The notes beneath the pieces are model-generated. The model did not search any database. It was not told the origin of the DNA and saw only the letters and a program-made list of their open reading frames with translations. A program made the translations under genes and the position numbers. Positions 24,811-33,910 of a stretch of DNA of 64,000 nt are shown one piece after another (position 1 is the stretch's first letter; every line of letters begins with the position of its first letter). This stretch comes from Clostridiales bacterium (GTDB taxonomy: Bacteria > Bacillota > Clostridia > Lachnospirales > Lachnospiraceae). The stretch spans positions 124,001 to 188,000 of the forward strand of contig DUNO01000048.1 in assembly GCA_012839295.1 (NCBI GenBank). The letters are read 5' to 3'.

Positions 24811-26565
24811 TCAACCGTCTTCCTGTCCCCCACAAGGCAGGCAGACTATAACCCTGGTACCCTTCCCGATCTCGCTCCTATAGGTAAGCCCAAACTCCGG
24901 CCCAAAGAGAAGCTGAAGGCGTCTGTTCACATTGCGGATACCATATCCGCTGCCGGAGGAAGCCTTTGCACGCTCAGGCAAATGCTCCAGCTGGTCCGCT
25001 CCTATTCCGACTCCGTCATCCTGCACATATAAATAAACCTTATCCTCCCTTCTATTTCCCCAGATGCGGATGCTGCCGCTTTTTCCCTTCTTTTCAAGGA
25101 TTCCATGAATAATTGCATTTTCCACCAGGGGCTGTAGGGTAACATTTGGTATACTGCAGCCAAGGATTTCTTCATCCACCTGGATCTCATACCGGATCTT
25201 TCCCGAGAAGCGGATTGACTCAATGTTCAGGTAATAGCCCACATGCTTTAGCTCCTCTTCCAGGGTTAGCAGCTCCCTGCCCTTATTTAAGGTCAGACGG
25301 TAGAATTTTGAGAGGGAAACCACCACGGAATGAATATCCTCGGTCCGTTTGCCATACCCCAGCCAGTTGATCATCTCCAGGGTATTGTAGAGGAAATGGG
25401 GGTTGATCTGGGAATGCAGTGCTTTTATTTCAGCGCTTTTTAACTCCTTTCCCATTTCATATTTTTCCTGCAGCAAAAGGTTGGTCTTTTGAATCATTTC
25501 ATTATAATTGTCATAGAGGATACCGATCTCATCCTTACTGTGATTTTCAAGGCGGACATCCATATTTCCTTTCTTGATCTCCTGCATGCTGTCCACCAGA
25601 TTGGAGATACGCTTCAGCACCCTTGAAATGAAAAGGGAGCCGATAGAGTAAGTGAGAATACCAAAGATGAGGACCAGACCCAGGATCAGATATCTCAGCT
25701 TATCGATACTCTCCATAAAATCCCTGTGGGGAATTATAGTAACCATGGCCCAGTCCGTATGATCCACCAGCTTTTTCATATAGTAGATCCTGTCTCCCTC
25801 CAGGCTGCCCATCTCCAGGGAGCTTTCATACTCTTTCCCCTTCCTGCTCAGTTCCTCCGGAATATTTTGCAAAAGCCCATATTGCTCCATAAGCCCGTAA
25901 TCAGAATAAGCCACCAGGACATTGTCGGAGTTAACAAGATAGGTTACGGAATGATTGGTGGGGTTTGCCTTCTTAAGGATATCCTCCAGATTACTCTTCG
26001 CCATGTCAATTCTCACAACACCGACCCTCCTGCTGTAATGATTCCGGTCCACAAGATTCCTGACAAGGGCTACATATTCTTCCTCATAATTCTTTTCCAG
26101 ATACTGTCCCGGGCTGAAGTATACCACATCCTCGCCCTTCTTCCTGTACCACATGGCATCATCCGCCTCGCTAAGTCCGTAAAGCAGGGAATGGTCATGG
26201 GAATAGATGAAGGAATTATCCACATATATTTTGACATGGTAGACATCCCTTTCGTCCAGCGACTGAAGATAGGAGCGGAGGGTATTCATATCCGCAATCT
26301 GCTGATATATGGTATAATCCGGGCTTTTCCTCGTAAGGATATCGTTGATTTCCCGGTTCGATACCACCACATCCGACAGCTTCATGGTACGATAAAGCTT
26401 ATAATTAAGAAATGACAGGGATTGCTCATATCCCTGTCCTGCAGAATATTCCATACTGTCCAGCAAGCTGTCCGTCAGAATCTTAATATTTGCCATCGTG
26501 ATGACCAGCAGCGGAATGATGAACATCATTCCGTAGAACAGCATTATTTTATATTTTAGCTTCAT
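24811..26565 (-). CDS. YesM-type sensor histidine kinase
   Basis: A 584-residue membrane kinase. Membrane segments at about residues 8-28 and 292-314 enclose an extracellular sensing domain; a HAMP segment follows (about 315-368), then the His_kinase domain with phospho-acceptor H390 in INPHFLYNTLEMIN and the ATPase domain (LQPLVENAIIHG, DDGVGIG). It would sense a sugar or a loaded binding protein and phosphorylate the partner regulator encoded just upstream, with which it overlaps by four bases (26562-26565). Such pairs typically switch on the neighbouring importer operon. The ligand is not readable. Confidence 0.94.
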   Translation of the reverse strand: MKLKYKIMLFYGMMFIIPLLVITMANIKILTDSLLDSMEYSAGQGYEQSLSFLNYKLYRTMKLSDVVVSNREINDILTRKSPDYTIYQQIADMNTLRSYLQSLDERDVYHVKIYVDNSFIYSHDHSLLYGLSEADDAMWYRKKGEDVVYFSPGQYLEKNYEEEYVALVRNLVDRNHYSRRVGVVRIDMAKSNLEDILKKANPTNHSVTYLVNSDNVLVAYSDYGLMEQYGLLQNIPEELSRKGKEYESSLEMGSLEGDRIYYMKKLVDHTDWAMVTIIPHRDFMESIDKLRYLILGLVLIFGILTYSIGSLFISRVLKRISNLVDSMQEIKKGNMDVRLENHSKDEIGILYDNYNEMIQKTNLLLQEKYEMGKELKSAEIKALHSQINPHFLYNTLEMINWLGYGKRTEDIHSVVVSLSKFYRLTLNKGRELLTLEEELKHVGYYLNIESIRFSGKIRYEIQVDEEILGCSIPNVTLQPLVENAIIHGILEKKGKSGSIRIWGNRREDKVYLYVQDDGVGIGADQLEHLPERAKASSGSGYGIRNVNRRLQLLFGPEFGLTYRSEIGKGTRVIVCLPCGGQEDG

Positions 26566-27368
26566 ATTTTCTGCTCCTTCTCATGAGATTTCTTATAATC
26601 CATCGGAGTTGAACCAAAATACTTTTTAAAGCATTTTATAAAATAATTACTGTCTGTAAAGCCGGACAGCATGGCAACATCCTTAATCCGGTACTCCTTG
26701 TGGGTATCCAGATATTCCTTTGCCCAGGCTGCACGGCAGGCTATGATATACTGGTTGATCGTTGTCTTCTTTTCCTTTTTGAATACAAAGCACAGGTATT
26801 GCTTGGAAAGGTGGAATTGATCGGCCAGCACCGTCAGGGAAAGGTTATTGCTCTGACAATGTTCCCGGATATACTGCTCCACCTTATCCGCCAGAATGGA
26901 GGTTGATTCCCAGGATAAGCCCTCACGCTGACCCGGTTCATCCTTTGTTTCCATATACCTGCCTTCATATTCTTTTTCCAGGAACCTTCTTCTTTTTTCT
27001 TCCTGCACCTGCTTCACGGCCTTTTCCACCGTCTCTATGATTTCCCCCGGCTCAACAGGCTTTTCAATATAGTTAACAGCCGACAAAACGATAGCCGATT
27101 TTAAATATTCCTTGTCGCAATAACCGCTCATAAAAATGAAGCAGCAATCCATATGCTTTTTGATTTCAAAGGCCATGGTAATCCCATCCATATGGGGCAT
27201 TCTGACATCCGCCATGACGATATCAGGGTGGTAGGAAAGGGCCTTCCTAAGCCCTTCCTTCCCATCCTCTGCCATTTGGATATCAGTGATCCCGATTGCT
27301 TCCCACGGAATATAATTAAGGACGCCGATTCTCGTCAGCTCCTCGTCTTCCACTAATAACAGCTTCAT
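26562..27368 (-). CDS. AraC-type response regulator
   Basis: A 268-residue regulator with an N-terminal receiver domain (acidic pocket E7, D8; phospho-acceptor D54 in MADVRMPHMDG; conserved lysine in YIEKPVE) and a C-terminal AraC-type double HTH (LADQFHLSKQYLCFVFKKEK, then IKDVAMLSGFTDSNYFIKCFKKYFGSTPMDYKK). It is co-translated with the kinase gene and is expected to bind near the importer promoter at 24642. Its first few codons and part of the receiver region are duplicated in broken form at 46449-46662. Upstream lie a 10-codon GH2 tail and a repeated promoter region. Confidence 0.94.
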   Translation of the reverse strand: MKLLLVEDEELTRIGVLNYIPWEAIGITDIQMAEDGKEGLRKALSYHPDIVMADVRMPHMDGITMAFEIKKHMDCCFIFMSGYCDKEYLKSAIVLSAVNYIEKPVEPGEIIETVEKAVKQVQEEKRRRFLEKEYEGRYMETKDEPGQREGLSWESTSILADKVEQYIREHCQSNNLSLTVLADQFHLSKQYLCFVFKKEKKTTINQYIIACRAAWAKEYLDTHKEYRIKDVAMLSGFTDSNYFIKCFKKYFGSTPMDYKKSHEKEQKI

Positions 27369-27500
27369 ACTCTGCCAATCCTTTCTAATAAGGACCGGAA
27401 GGCTTATGTCCCACTCCTTCCGATCCAGGGATTCTCCTATTGATACCGAATGTCTAAACAGGGTGTCAATCCGTTTTACCGTTTAGCTTCATGCTGACAA
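26993..27500. repeat. Left copy of duplicated GH2-tail/regulator-head junction
   Basis: Segments 26993-27080 (inside the regulator gene) and 27358-27500 (regulator start, its upstream region and the last ten codons of a GH2 gene, stop at 27466-27468) correspond in order to 46451-46698 on the other side of the polysaccharide cluster. Here the regulator is whole and the GH2 gene is cut down to SMKLNGKTD plus stop; on the right the GH2 gene is whole and the regulator is broken. The gap 27369-27906 consists of this segment, the promoter repeat and the IS66 remnant. Confidence 0.8.
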
Positions 27501-27507
27501 GCTCATG

Positions 27508-27615
27508 CAGGCTTTTTCTATCTCTAAACTTAACATAAAGTCCCCTTAATTCACATGAATTATTTTCAACGCTTTATGGAAATTCTTCAGCTTTCTCCGT
27601 CCACTCCTTATGATA
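27508..27615 (-). promoter_or_regulatory. Duplicated promoter region, copy B (before response regulator gene)
   Basis: Nearly identical to 19051-19165, including CATAAAGCGTTGAAAA, the AATTCATGTGAATT palindrome and the CTTTATG arm. It lies about 140-250 bases before the regulator start, just past the GH2 tail remnant, and probably drives the two-component genes. A shared control of the two transcription units is implied. Confidence 0.6.
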
Positions 27616-27636
27616 ATACATATATCAGTCCCTTCC

Positions 27637-27900
27637 CGGTAACACCATCGTTACAGGTTGTTTTGCACATGCCCGCAGGAGGTTTGATGAATACCTTACC
27701 ATCCTGGAGAAGGATCTAAAGAATGGTAAATTGAAAAACCCCATCGCATATGAAGCATCGGAGCGGATCGGTATAAAATTGAAGAAGCCATCCGAAATAG
27801 AACCCAAGAAGAGGGGCTGACTGCTCCTGACGCACTTTCGGACGTTCTTCTTGATGCTTATTTCGGATGGCTTTATTCCATGGATACGGAAGATCTTGAC
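27637..27900 (+). pseudogene. IS66-family transposase remnant
   Basis: The plus strand from about 27641 encodes GCFAHARRRFDEYLTILEKDL and a basic helical continuation, matching the G-C-x-A-H-A-R-R-x-F segment of IS66 TnpC transposases. A stop follows near 27820; a neighbouring frame then continues with LSDVLLDAYFGWLYSMDTEDLDHKSKIGDAI, which resembles the next conserved part, so a frameshift divides it. The ends and inverted repeats of the element are gone. It touches the 3' end of the polysaccharide cluster (CapA stop at 27907), marking the left boundary of the inserted block. Confidence 0.7.
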
Positions 27901-27906
27901 CATAAA

Positions 27907-29076
27907 TCAAAAATCGGGGATGCTATATTCTCCTCTCAACGCCTCTTCCACATCGTATTCAGGTAATGGAACTACTTTGCAGAAATTTTGGTTGAGAAAT
28001 TTGTTAAAAATTTTCAAATTATCTTTTTCAAGCTGCTCTTTATCTGATCCGGAATATTCGCTCAATAGATCGAATACAGGAATTGTCTGAATTTTACCTC
28101 CTCCTGATTTTACATTTTTGAGTATAGAAAAAGAACGTTTTTGAAGGTTTTTTTCCTGTTCTGACAAGTACAAATGAAAAAGTACCGAATAATCGCTGCT
28201 TTTATCATACGGTGGGTCATAAACCCCATTTTCAGAGAAAAAATCACCTAACGCATAAGTAGCAGTAAATTTATTTTCAAACAAAGCTTCTTGAACACGG
28301 TGTTCATGATTTCCGATTACGACATCAATCCCGATCTTCTTCAAATGCCTAACTAATCTTTTTACATATGGCACTGGCTTTTCGCCATACTGGCCGCCGG
28401 CGTGCATAAGCATAACGATAATATCTGCATTGTTGTTATAGAGCATCTTCGTATTGTACTTAATCGCACATAGATTGAGCATTCGATAAAAGATACGCCT
28501 TAAGGTCCTTTTTCCTTTGTAGAATACCTTTACGGCAATATTGGAAGCCGGATAATAAACCTCTTCCTCTTGCGTATCAAACAAATCCACAGAATACAGC
28601 TGGCTTTCCGCAAGGAAATTTTGGTTGTACGGCGCATTTGTGCCATAGGTATAAGAAAGCAGACCTACTTTTACACCCTTAATATTGACTATATAATAAT
28701 GTTTGTCATCACGGCTTTTGTACGTACCTATATGGGTAAACCCGATTTCGTCAAGTGTATCTATTGTTCTGCGCAAACCTATAATTCCCCTGTCAAGACA
28801 ATGGTTATTGGCTGTAGAAACAAAATCAATGCCAGCATTTTTAGCCGCTATAGCAAACTGTTTTGGAGTGTTCATTTCCCAAATACGATACATATAGCCC
28901 ATTTCTTTACCAGCAAGTGGTGTCTCTAGATTAGCTACAACAAAATCTGATTTTGACAAAAAAGGTTTAATTCTTTCAAAGCAACTCTCAAAGTCATAAT
29001 CGTCATTACCTGTTTTATACGCTTCAATCTGCCTTGATTGACAAAGCAAATCTCCTGCAAATGAGATTTTTATCAT
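27907..29076 (-). CDS. CapA-family (poly-gamma-glutamate synthesis-type) phosphoesterase-fold protein
   Basis: A 389-residue protein with the full set of CapA/PGA_cap motifs: SFAGDLL at the start, VVANLETPL, ANNHCLDRG, HAGGQYGEKP and GNHEHRVQ. The fold is that of metallophosphoesterases; CapA proteins take part in making or exporting poly-gamma-glutamate, and relatives occur in many polysaccharide clusters with unknown roles. No signal peptide is visible. The ATG at 29076 overlaps the PP-loop gene stop by four bases and has AAGGTG upstream, so the two are coupled. It is the last gene of the cluster and abuts the IS66 remnant. Confidence 0.88.
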   Translation of the reverse strand: MIKISFAGDLLCQSRQIEAYKTGNDDYDFESCFERIKPFLSKSDFVVANLETPLAGKEMGYMYRIWEMNTPKQFAIAAKNAGIDFVSTANNHCLDRGIIGLRRTIDTLDEIGFTHIGTYKSRDDKHYYIVNIKGVKVGLLSYTYGTNAPYNQNFLAESQLYSVDLFDTQEEEVYYPASNIAVKVFYKGKRTLRRIFYRMLNLCAIKYNTKMLYNNNADIIVMLMHAGGQYGEKPVPYVKRLVRHLKKIGIDVVIGNHEHRVQEALFENKFTATYALGDFFSENGVYDPPYDKSSDYSVLFHLYLSEQEKNLQKRSFSILKNVKSGGGKIQTIPVFDLLSEYSGSDKEQLEKDNLKIFNKFLNQNFCKVVPLPEYDVEEALRGEYSIPDF

Positions 29077-30347
29077 TTCACCACACCTTTTAATCTGCGC
29101 ACAACAAAACATAGGCAGCGTAGTCCAAACCGATAGCTGCGGTAAAATATCCCCGGTGTCGTTTTCAGTTTACGCAAATCCACTTTATAAAACCATTCAA
29201 GCATCCCGAATCCCGCTTCGCTCAGCGACGTTTCTGTGTATGATTCTCTAAGCTTGCTCTGGACAGATTCAAGTCCAGGAATTACGATTGCATCGATATA
29301 ATTATAAGGGTAGGCTTTAATATCTTTTACTAGTCTGTTAAGCTCTTTGACGGTGTAATTAAAGCCATAGTCACGCGGATCCTGCTTTTCAGCGATGATT
29401 GCCACCATCGTTCTAAAGCATTTTTCGCATTTCATACAGTTGTCACCTTTTTCAGAACGCCAGCAAACCCGCAGAGGAAGCTTATGTTTCGTCTTAGCCA
29501 TAAAACCACAAATTCTGTGAACCTTTTCCTGACGCGTAAACTCATAACCGTCATGGATTGTTTGGCAGCCACAAAACCGGACAAAATTATCTATTGTTGG
29601 ATCTGAGGCACAAGTGTTTTTTCCTTTCTCTGCAATAGTATACGACGAAGCGATGTATAAATTTGATATACCTAGAACATAGGCAAGCGGCGCAGCAAGA
29701 GAAATAATCCCAACCCCATGGTGGAAGCCATGCCACCAGTGGTCGCCCGCTTTAGGAAATATAAGGTTTCCTACTTTATCTTCATCAATAATTGTTCTGA
29801 ATGATGTTTTAATAACAACTGAATCAAGGTTAAACTCCCTTGCCGTTTGTTGTATATGATTTTTTACAGGCATCCAACCATCGGCATTCTGTGTCTTAAC
29901 ATCCGCTCCCCAAACCGTTATCAAAGCCGGACGTTCAGCGAGATGTGTAATAAGAGTGTTGAATGCGTCAACCCCTCCACTAAAAAAAATCGCCGATTTG
30001 CTGCCTTGGGACGGATTTTCAATTATTTTGTTAACAGTAATTTTGCTGCCAAAAGTCATATGGGGATACATATCAATATAACCTTGCTTAAATTTCGGAA
30101 TCGCATTGTAAAAATCCTTATCTATTTCGTCTAATACAACTTCACCGTCGAAGATAAAAGCCAGCGGGATGATTGTGCCAAGAATAGGAATGACGGCAAC
30201 AGACTTTGGCATAGAACTTATATCCTCATCATATTCGGCGAAAAACTGTTCGCCAGTAAAATATTTTGCCCATTCTCCCTGCGCTTCGCAGCTGCAGGTA
30301 ATTCTGCTACGTGTTACAACAACATCCGTGATTTTTACGCTGTTCAT
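29073..30347 (-). CDS. PP-loop (QueC/ExsB-like) protein of a polysaccharide cluster
   Basis: A 424-residue cytoplasmic protein with a PP-loop SGGVDAF near residue 120 that would bind ATP and adenylate a carboxylate or amide, and a C-terminal cysteine cluster NCMKCEKCFRTM that probably binds zinc, as in QueC. The N-terminal 100 residues have no recognised fold. QueC itself is far shorter and its other motifs are missing, so queuosine synthesis is unlikely. Four-base overlaps join it to the flippase gene before it and the CapA gene after it, so all three are co-translated. It may activate an acyl or amino-acid group for decorating the polymer; this is inference. Confidence 0.72.
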   Translation of the reverse strand: MNSVKITDVVVTRSRITCSCEAQGEWAKYFTGEQFFAEYDEDISSMPKSVAVIPILGTIIPLAFIFDGEVVLDEIDKDFYNAIPKFKQGYIDMYPHMTFGSKITVNKIIENPSQGSKSAIFFSGGVDAFNTLITHLAERPALITVWGADVKTQNADGWMPVKNHIQQTAREFNLDSVVIKTSFRTIIDEDKVGNLIFPKAGDHWWHGFHHGVGIISLAAPLAYVLGISNLYIASSYTIAEKGKNTCASDPTIDNFVRFCGCQTIHDGYEFTRQEKVHRICGFMAKTKHKLPLRVCWRSEKGDNCMKCEKCFRTMVAIIAEKQDPRDYGFNYTVKELNRLVKDIKAYPYNYIDAIVIPGLESVQSKLRESYTETSLSEAGFGMLEWFYKVDLRKLKTTPGIFYRSYRFGLRCLCFVVRRLKGVVK

Positions 30348-31876
30348 TTCCTTTCTCTCCTAACCCTTGATTTTATAAGGTTGTAAAAATATTGCCTTTC
30401 ATTCTTGTTAAGCACTATCATAAGATTTATTCCAAACCCCAGCATACTAACAAGGGCGCAAACAATAATAAGTGAACCCCAAGAATTTATATCAATCAAA
30501 TAATTTACAGCTGAACCTACAGCAAAAATAATAATAATACTTAAAGCCGAATAAAAAACTTCTGTAAAAAATGTTTTTCGCGGATAACCTAAATGCTTTG
30601 CTGCGTAAGGAACAACGTAAATTAAATTTTTTAACAGAGCCGCCACCCCAGTAGCAAAAGGTATACCATATAATCCAAGCGGTGTAAATCTTGAAAGTAT
30701 AACGGAAAATAATAATCCCCCCGCACCCGAAATTATAAGGGCAAGGCTGTTCCCCCTGAGTTTGTTTATAGCCGAAAAAACATTATATAAGACCTGTGTT
30801 CCTGCCGTAAAAATAAACCCAAAACAAGATAAAACCGACAATAATTGCAACTGCCTTGCGTTTTCCGAAGGAACCCAAAGTGCAAAGAAATCCTTGCCAA
30901 ACACCATAAAGACAGCCATGGGTATAGTCATAACAATCCCTGTCAGTTTCGCACCGCGTTTAAGATCTTTGACGATTGCCCCTATATTGCCTTGGGCATA
31001 ATTGATTGTGAGTTGTGGCGCAAATATCGAAATCAGTGCACCTGATAAAACTGACATTGTAGATGGAAAAATCTTTGACAAAGACAAAAGCCCCATTTCT
31101 GTTGCGCCGAAGATAAGGTTTCCAACAAGCAAATCAACACTTAATAGAAGAAGTGTTCCTGCCGACGTTATGGAATTCCAAATCCCCGCCGAAACAAGTT
31201 CAACAAGCGCTTTGAATTTCAGGTACGTCCTTTTTATACGTAATTGGGATAAAAGCATTTTTTTATTATAAAATGCCCAAGCTATGCTTATTACACTCAC
31301 ACTTAAACTGGCCAAGCCCAAATACCACACGCTGGGTCTAAAAATCATGAACATAGAACCTATGATAATAAAACGGACGATAGAGCAAATTATATTTATA
31401 ATCGAAGACAAATATAATTTATTTGTGGAAAAATAACACACTGACCAAATTGGAAATACAAGTCCGATGAAAAAATTCGCAAACACAAATGTAAACAATA
31501 ACTTTACATCAGTAAGCAAATAGGCAGGAACCTCAACAATTTTATTTATATTTAATACAAATAATGTTGTCGGTATAACTAACAAAATTGCTAAAAACAA
31601 ATTACCGAAAAACACTGATGTGTAATATGTATTTGCTTTTTCCGTGCTTCCTCCATAAAATTCTATAGTTATAAATCTGCCCGCCATAGAATTTAAAGCG
31701 GTAGTTATTATATTGGCATATGAAACAAAATTATTTGCAAGTTGAATAAAACCGTTCGCTTCAACCCCTATTGTACGTACTATGTATGGTGACAAAAAGA
31801 AGCTGACAAACAAGTTTACGGCAAAAACGGCAAGGCTTGCTATTAAGTTTATCGCGAGTTGTTTTTTATCAGACAT
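30344..31876 (-). CDS. Wzx-type polysaccharide flippase
   Basis: A 510-residue integral membrane protein with about twelve to fourteen predicted helices and the texture of MATE/MOP-superfamily Wzx flippases, which turn lipid-linked repeat units across the membrane. The early LSPYIVRTIGVEANGFIQLANNFVSYANI and central NYAQGN segments are typical. The ATG at 31876 has GGAGG close upstream, inside the preceding glycosyltransferase gene, giving an eight-base overlap. With the Wzy polymerase and Wzz-like proteins it completes a Wzx/Wzy assembly route. Confidence 0.88.
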   Translation of the reverse strand: MSDKKQLAINLIASLAVFAVNLFVSFFLSPYIVRTIGVEANGFIQLANNFVSYANIITTALNSMAGRFITIEFYGGSTEKANTYYTSVFFGNLFLAILLVIPTTLFVLNINKIVEVPAYLLTDVKLLFTFVFANFFIGLVFPIWSVCYFSTNKLYLSSIINIICSIVRFIIIGSMFMIFRPSVWYLGLASLSVSVISIAWAFYNKKMLLSQLRIKRTYLKFKALVELVSAGIWNSITSAGTLLLLSVDLLVGNLIFGATEMGLLSLSKIFPSTMSVLSGALISIFAPQLTINYAQGNIGAIVKDLKRGAKLTGIVMTIPMAVFMVFGKDFFALWVPSENARQLQLLSVLSCFGFIFTAGTQVLYNVFSAINKLRGNSLALIISGAGGLLFSVILSRFTPLGLYGIPFATGVAALLKNLIYVVPYAAKHLGYPRKTFFTEVFYSALSIIIIFAVGSAVNYLIDINSWGSLIIVCALVSMLGFGINLMIVLNKNERQYFYNLIKSRVRRERK

Positions 31877-33824
31877 TTTCCTCCACCAGTTGCGCCAACA
31901 ATCTAAAATAAGGCATAAGCGGCGCATTGTCATATTTTTGTCTACCCATATTCAAAAGCCTTTCCATATACTGTAAAGCTTCATCTATACTTTGTACAAA
32001 GACTATGTAATCAAGATAATCTATAAAATCGTAAACGCCTTCCACTTTTTTACTCAAATTGTTGAAAGCGATACAAGGCGTACCCGTTATCGCGGCAAAA
32101 ATCATACCGTGTAAACGGTCCGTTATTACAAGCTTTGCTGATTTAAATTCATTTATCTTTTTTTCAAACTCTGCTTCATGCTCTTTTAGCCGAACCGGTT
32201 TGTCAATCACTGTATCGCTAATAACAATACTTTCCTTTAATTCCAAAACCGTTTTGGTAAGTCTTGTAAAATCATGTTCGCTAAATACCTTTTCTTTGTC
32301 TTTCCGGAAACAAAACAAAACGCCTTCTCTTTCTAAATTAGGCAGGGATTTATTTAAGTAAAGAACAATATCAGGTATAAGATAAGCATTGTTAAAATTT
32401 CCTCCAACCATATTTTCTATGACAAACTCATAAGAATTTCTCTCTCTCAAACAAACATATAAGTTCCTATGGCTTTGCCAAATGTTTTTTGAAATTTCCA
32501 GCTGTTCTTTCCCATATTCGCTATCCTCAAAATAAATTGTTTGCGGAAAAATTATAATTTTATTGTCCGGAAACCTTTGTATTATATCACGGCAGATTTC
32601 CTCCTCTGAAATCCAAAGAGTGCCCAAAAAACCGCCGCCGTGTATCATTATAACATCATTGTTTGTTATGCTCTTATAAAAATGTTTAAAACAGCTAAGG
32701 TAAACCTTATTTGTTATCTGACAAATCTGCTCCTGTTTTATATAGTCTGACAAATTAAGATATTCAGCAACTGCAATAGCGATATCACCGATGTTACCGT
32801 GCTCAGGTATATTGAAAATTATAATTCTCTTCTGCTTAACCTTTTTTTGTAATTTACGACAACTTTCATATGATATGAAAAGCGCATAGCTTCGGATATT
32901 CTTCAAAAAGCTGTAAATTCCTTTAATTTTTACTAATAATAGTTTTCCTGCGCGTAAATCACCATTTCGCAGGAGTCCAAAAAATGTTCTCCAAAACAAA
33001 GTACTTATGACTTTTTTATTTTCGGAAACTGACATATCTATTTTCTGTAAAGCAGTCATTATAATTTCGTAGCAACACCTATACACTATTTTCGCCTGTC
33101 TTTTATCGACATTGTCCCTAAAAAATAAATACCTGTCATAGAATGCATACCAGGCATCAAGACGTTTAAGTGTATACCCAGATAGCATTATGCCTCCCTG
33201 CCGCTTAACGTAATAGTACAATTTATCTGAAATGGTGACAATTTTTGCACATGCATTGAAAACCCGATGAACAATAAATTCATCTTCATGAATTCTTCCG
33301 TCAGGAAAACGAAGGTTTTTAAAAATATGTTTAGAATACAGCTTGTTCCAAACTGTAATAACGTTGAAACCGTCGAGCAACGCTTCGAAGGCTTCAAATT
33401 TATTCAAAGTTTCATCTTTAAGCGGTTTGTAAACCTCCACATCTTCTTTTTCATATATTACGACAGTATCGCAAATCGCCAAGTCAGCCTTTTCTTTTTT
33501 AATCGCCTCAAGCAGTTTTTGGTACATATCTGCCGCAATATAATCATCACTATCCACAAAACCGATATATTCTCCTCTTGCAATATCTAATCCCGCATTG
33601 CGGGCAGATGATAATCCTCCATTTTCTTTATGGATAACCTTTACCCTGTGATCTTTTTGTACATAATCTTCACAGATTTTGTAACAACCATCAGGCGAAC
33701 CGTCATCAACAAGGATTATTTCAATGTTTGCATATGTCTGTGAAAGCACGCTATCGACGCACTTTGCTATGTATGCCTCAACTTTATATACTGGGATAAT
33801 TACGCTTATCAATGGATGCATCAT
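31869..33824 (-). CDS. Fusion of GT2 glycosyltransferase and polysaccharide pyruvyl transferase
   Basis: A 651-residue two-domain protein. Residues 1-240 are a GT-A family-2 glycosyltransferase (ISVIIPVYKVEAYI, LVDDGSPDG, NGGLSSARNAGLD, and the metal-binding DSDD at 92-95). Residues about 332-640 are a polysaccharide pyruvyl transferase domain (EHGNIGDIAIAVAEY, MIHGGGFLG, IFPQTIYF, ITDRLHGMIFAAITGTPC). The first part would add a sugar and the second would place a pyruvate ketal on it or a neighbour, using phosphoenolpyruvate. A natural fusion of consecutive steps suggests substrate hand-over. The frame is continuous with no stop or shift between the parts. Confidence 0.85.
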   Translation of the reverse strand: MMHPLISVIIPVYKVEAYIAKCVDSVLSQTYANIEIILVDDGSPDGCYKICEDYVQKDHRVKVIHKENGGLSSARNAGLDIARGEYIGFVDSDDYIAADMYQKLLEAIKKEKADLAICDTVVIYEKEDVEVYKPLKDETLNKFEAFEALLDGFNVITVWNKLYSKHIFKNLRFPDGRIHEDEFIVHRVFNACAKIVTISDKLYYYVKRQGGIMLSGYTLKRLDAWYAFYDRYLFFRDNVDKRQAKIVYRCCYEIIMTALQKIDMSVSENKKVISTLFWRTFFGLLRNGDLRAGKLLLVKIKGIYSFLKNIRSYALFISYESCRKLQKKVKQKRIIIFNIPEHGNIGDIAIAVAEYLNLSDYIKQEQICQITNKVYLSCFKHFYKSITNNDVIMIHGGGFLGTLWISEEEICRDIIQRFPDNKIIIFPQTIYFEDSEYGKEQLEISKNIWQSHRNLYVCLRERNSYEFVIENMVGGNFNNAYLIPDIVLYLNKSLPNLEREGVLFCFRKDKEKVFSEHDFTRLTKTVLELKESIVISDTVIDKPVRLKEHEAEFEKKINEFKSAKLVITDRLHGMIFAAITGTPCIAFNNLSKKVEGVYDFIDYLDYIVFVQSIDEALQYMERLLNMGRQKYDNAPLMPYFRLLAQLVEENV

Positions 33825-33910
33825 TTGTCCTCCGAAATCTAAGCTGATGAAATTTGTATCATTCCATTGCTGTTCTTTTCTCTTTTTATATTATAAACCA
33901 CGCTTCCAGC

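Noticed and set aside
29073-30347. Annotation of the PP-loop protein as queC
   Set aside because: It is about twice as long, has a different N-terminal part and lies in a polysaccharide operon without other queuosine genes.
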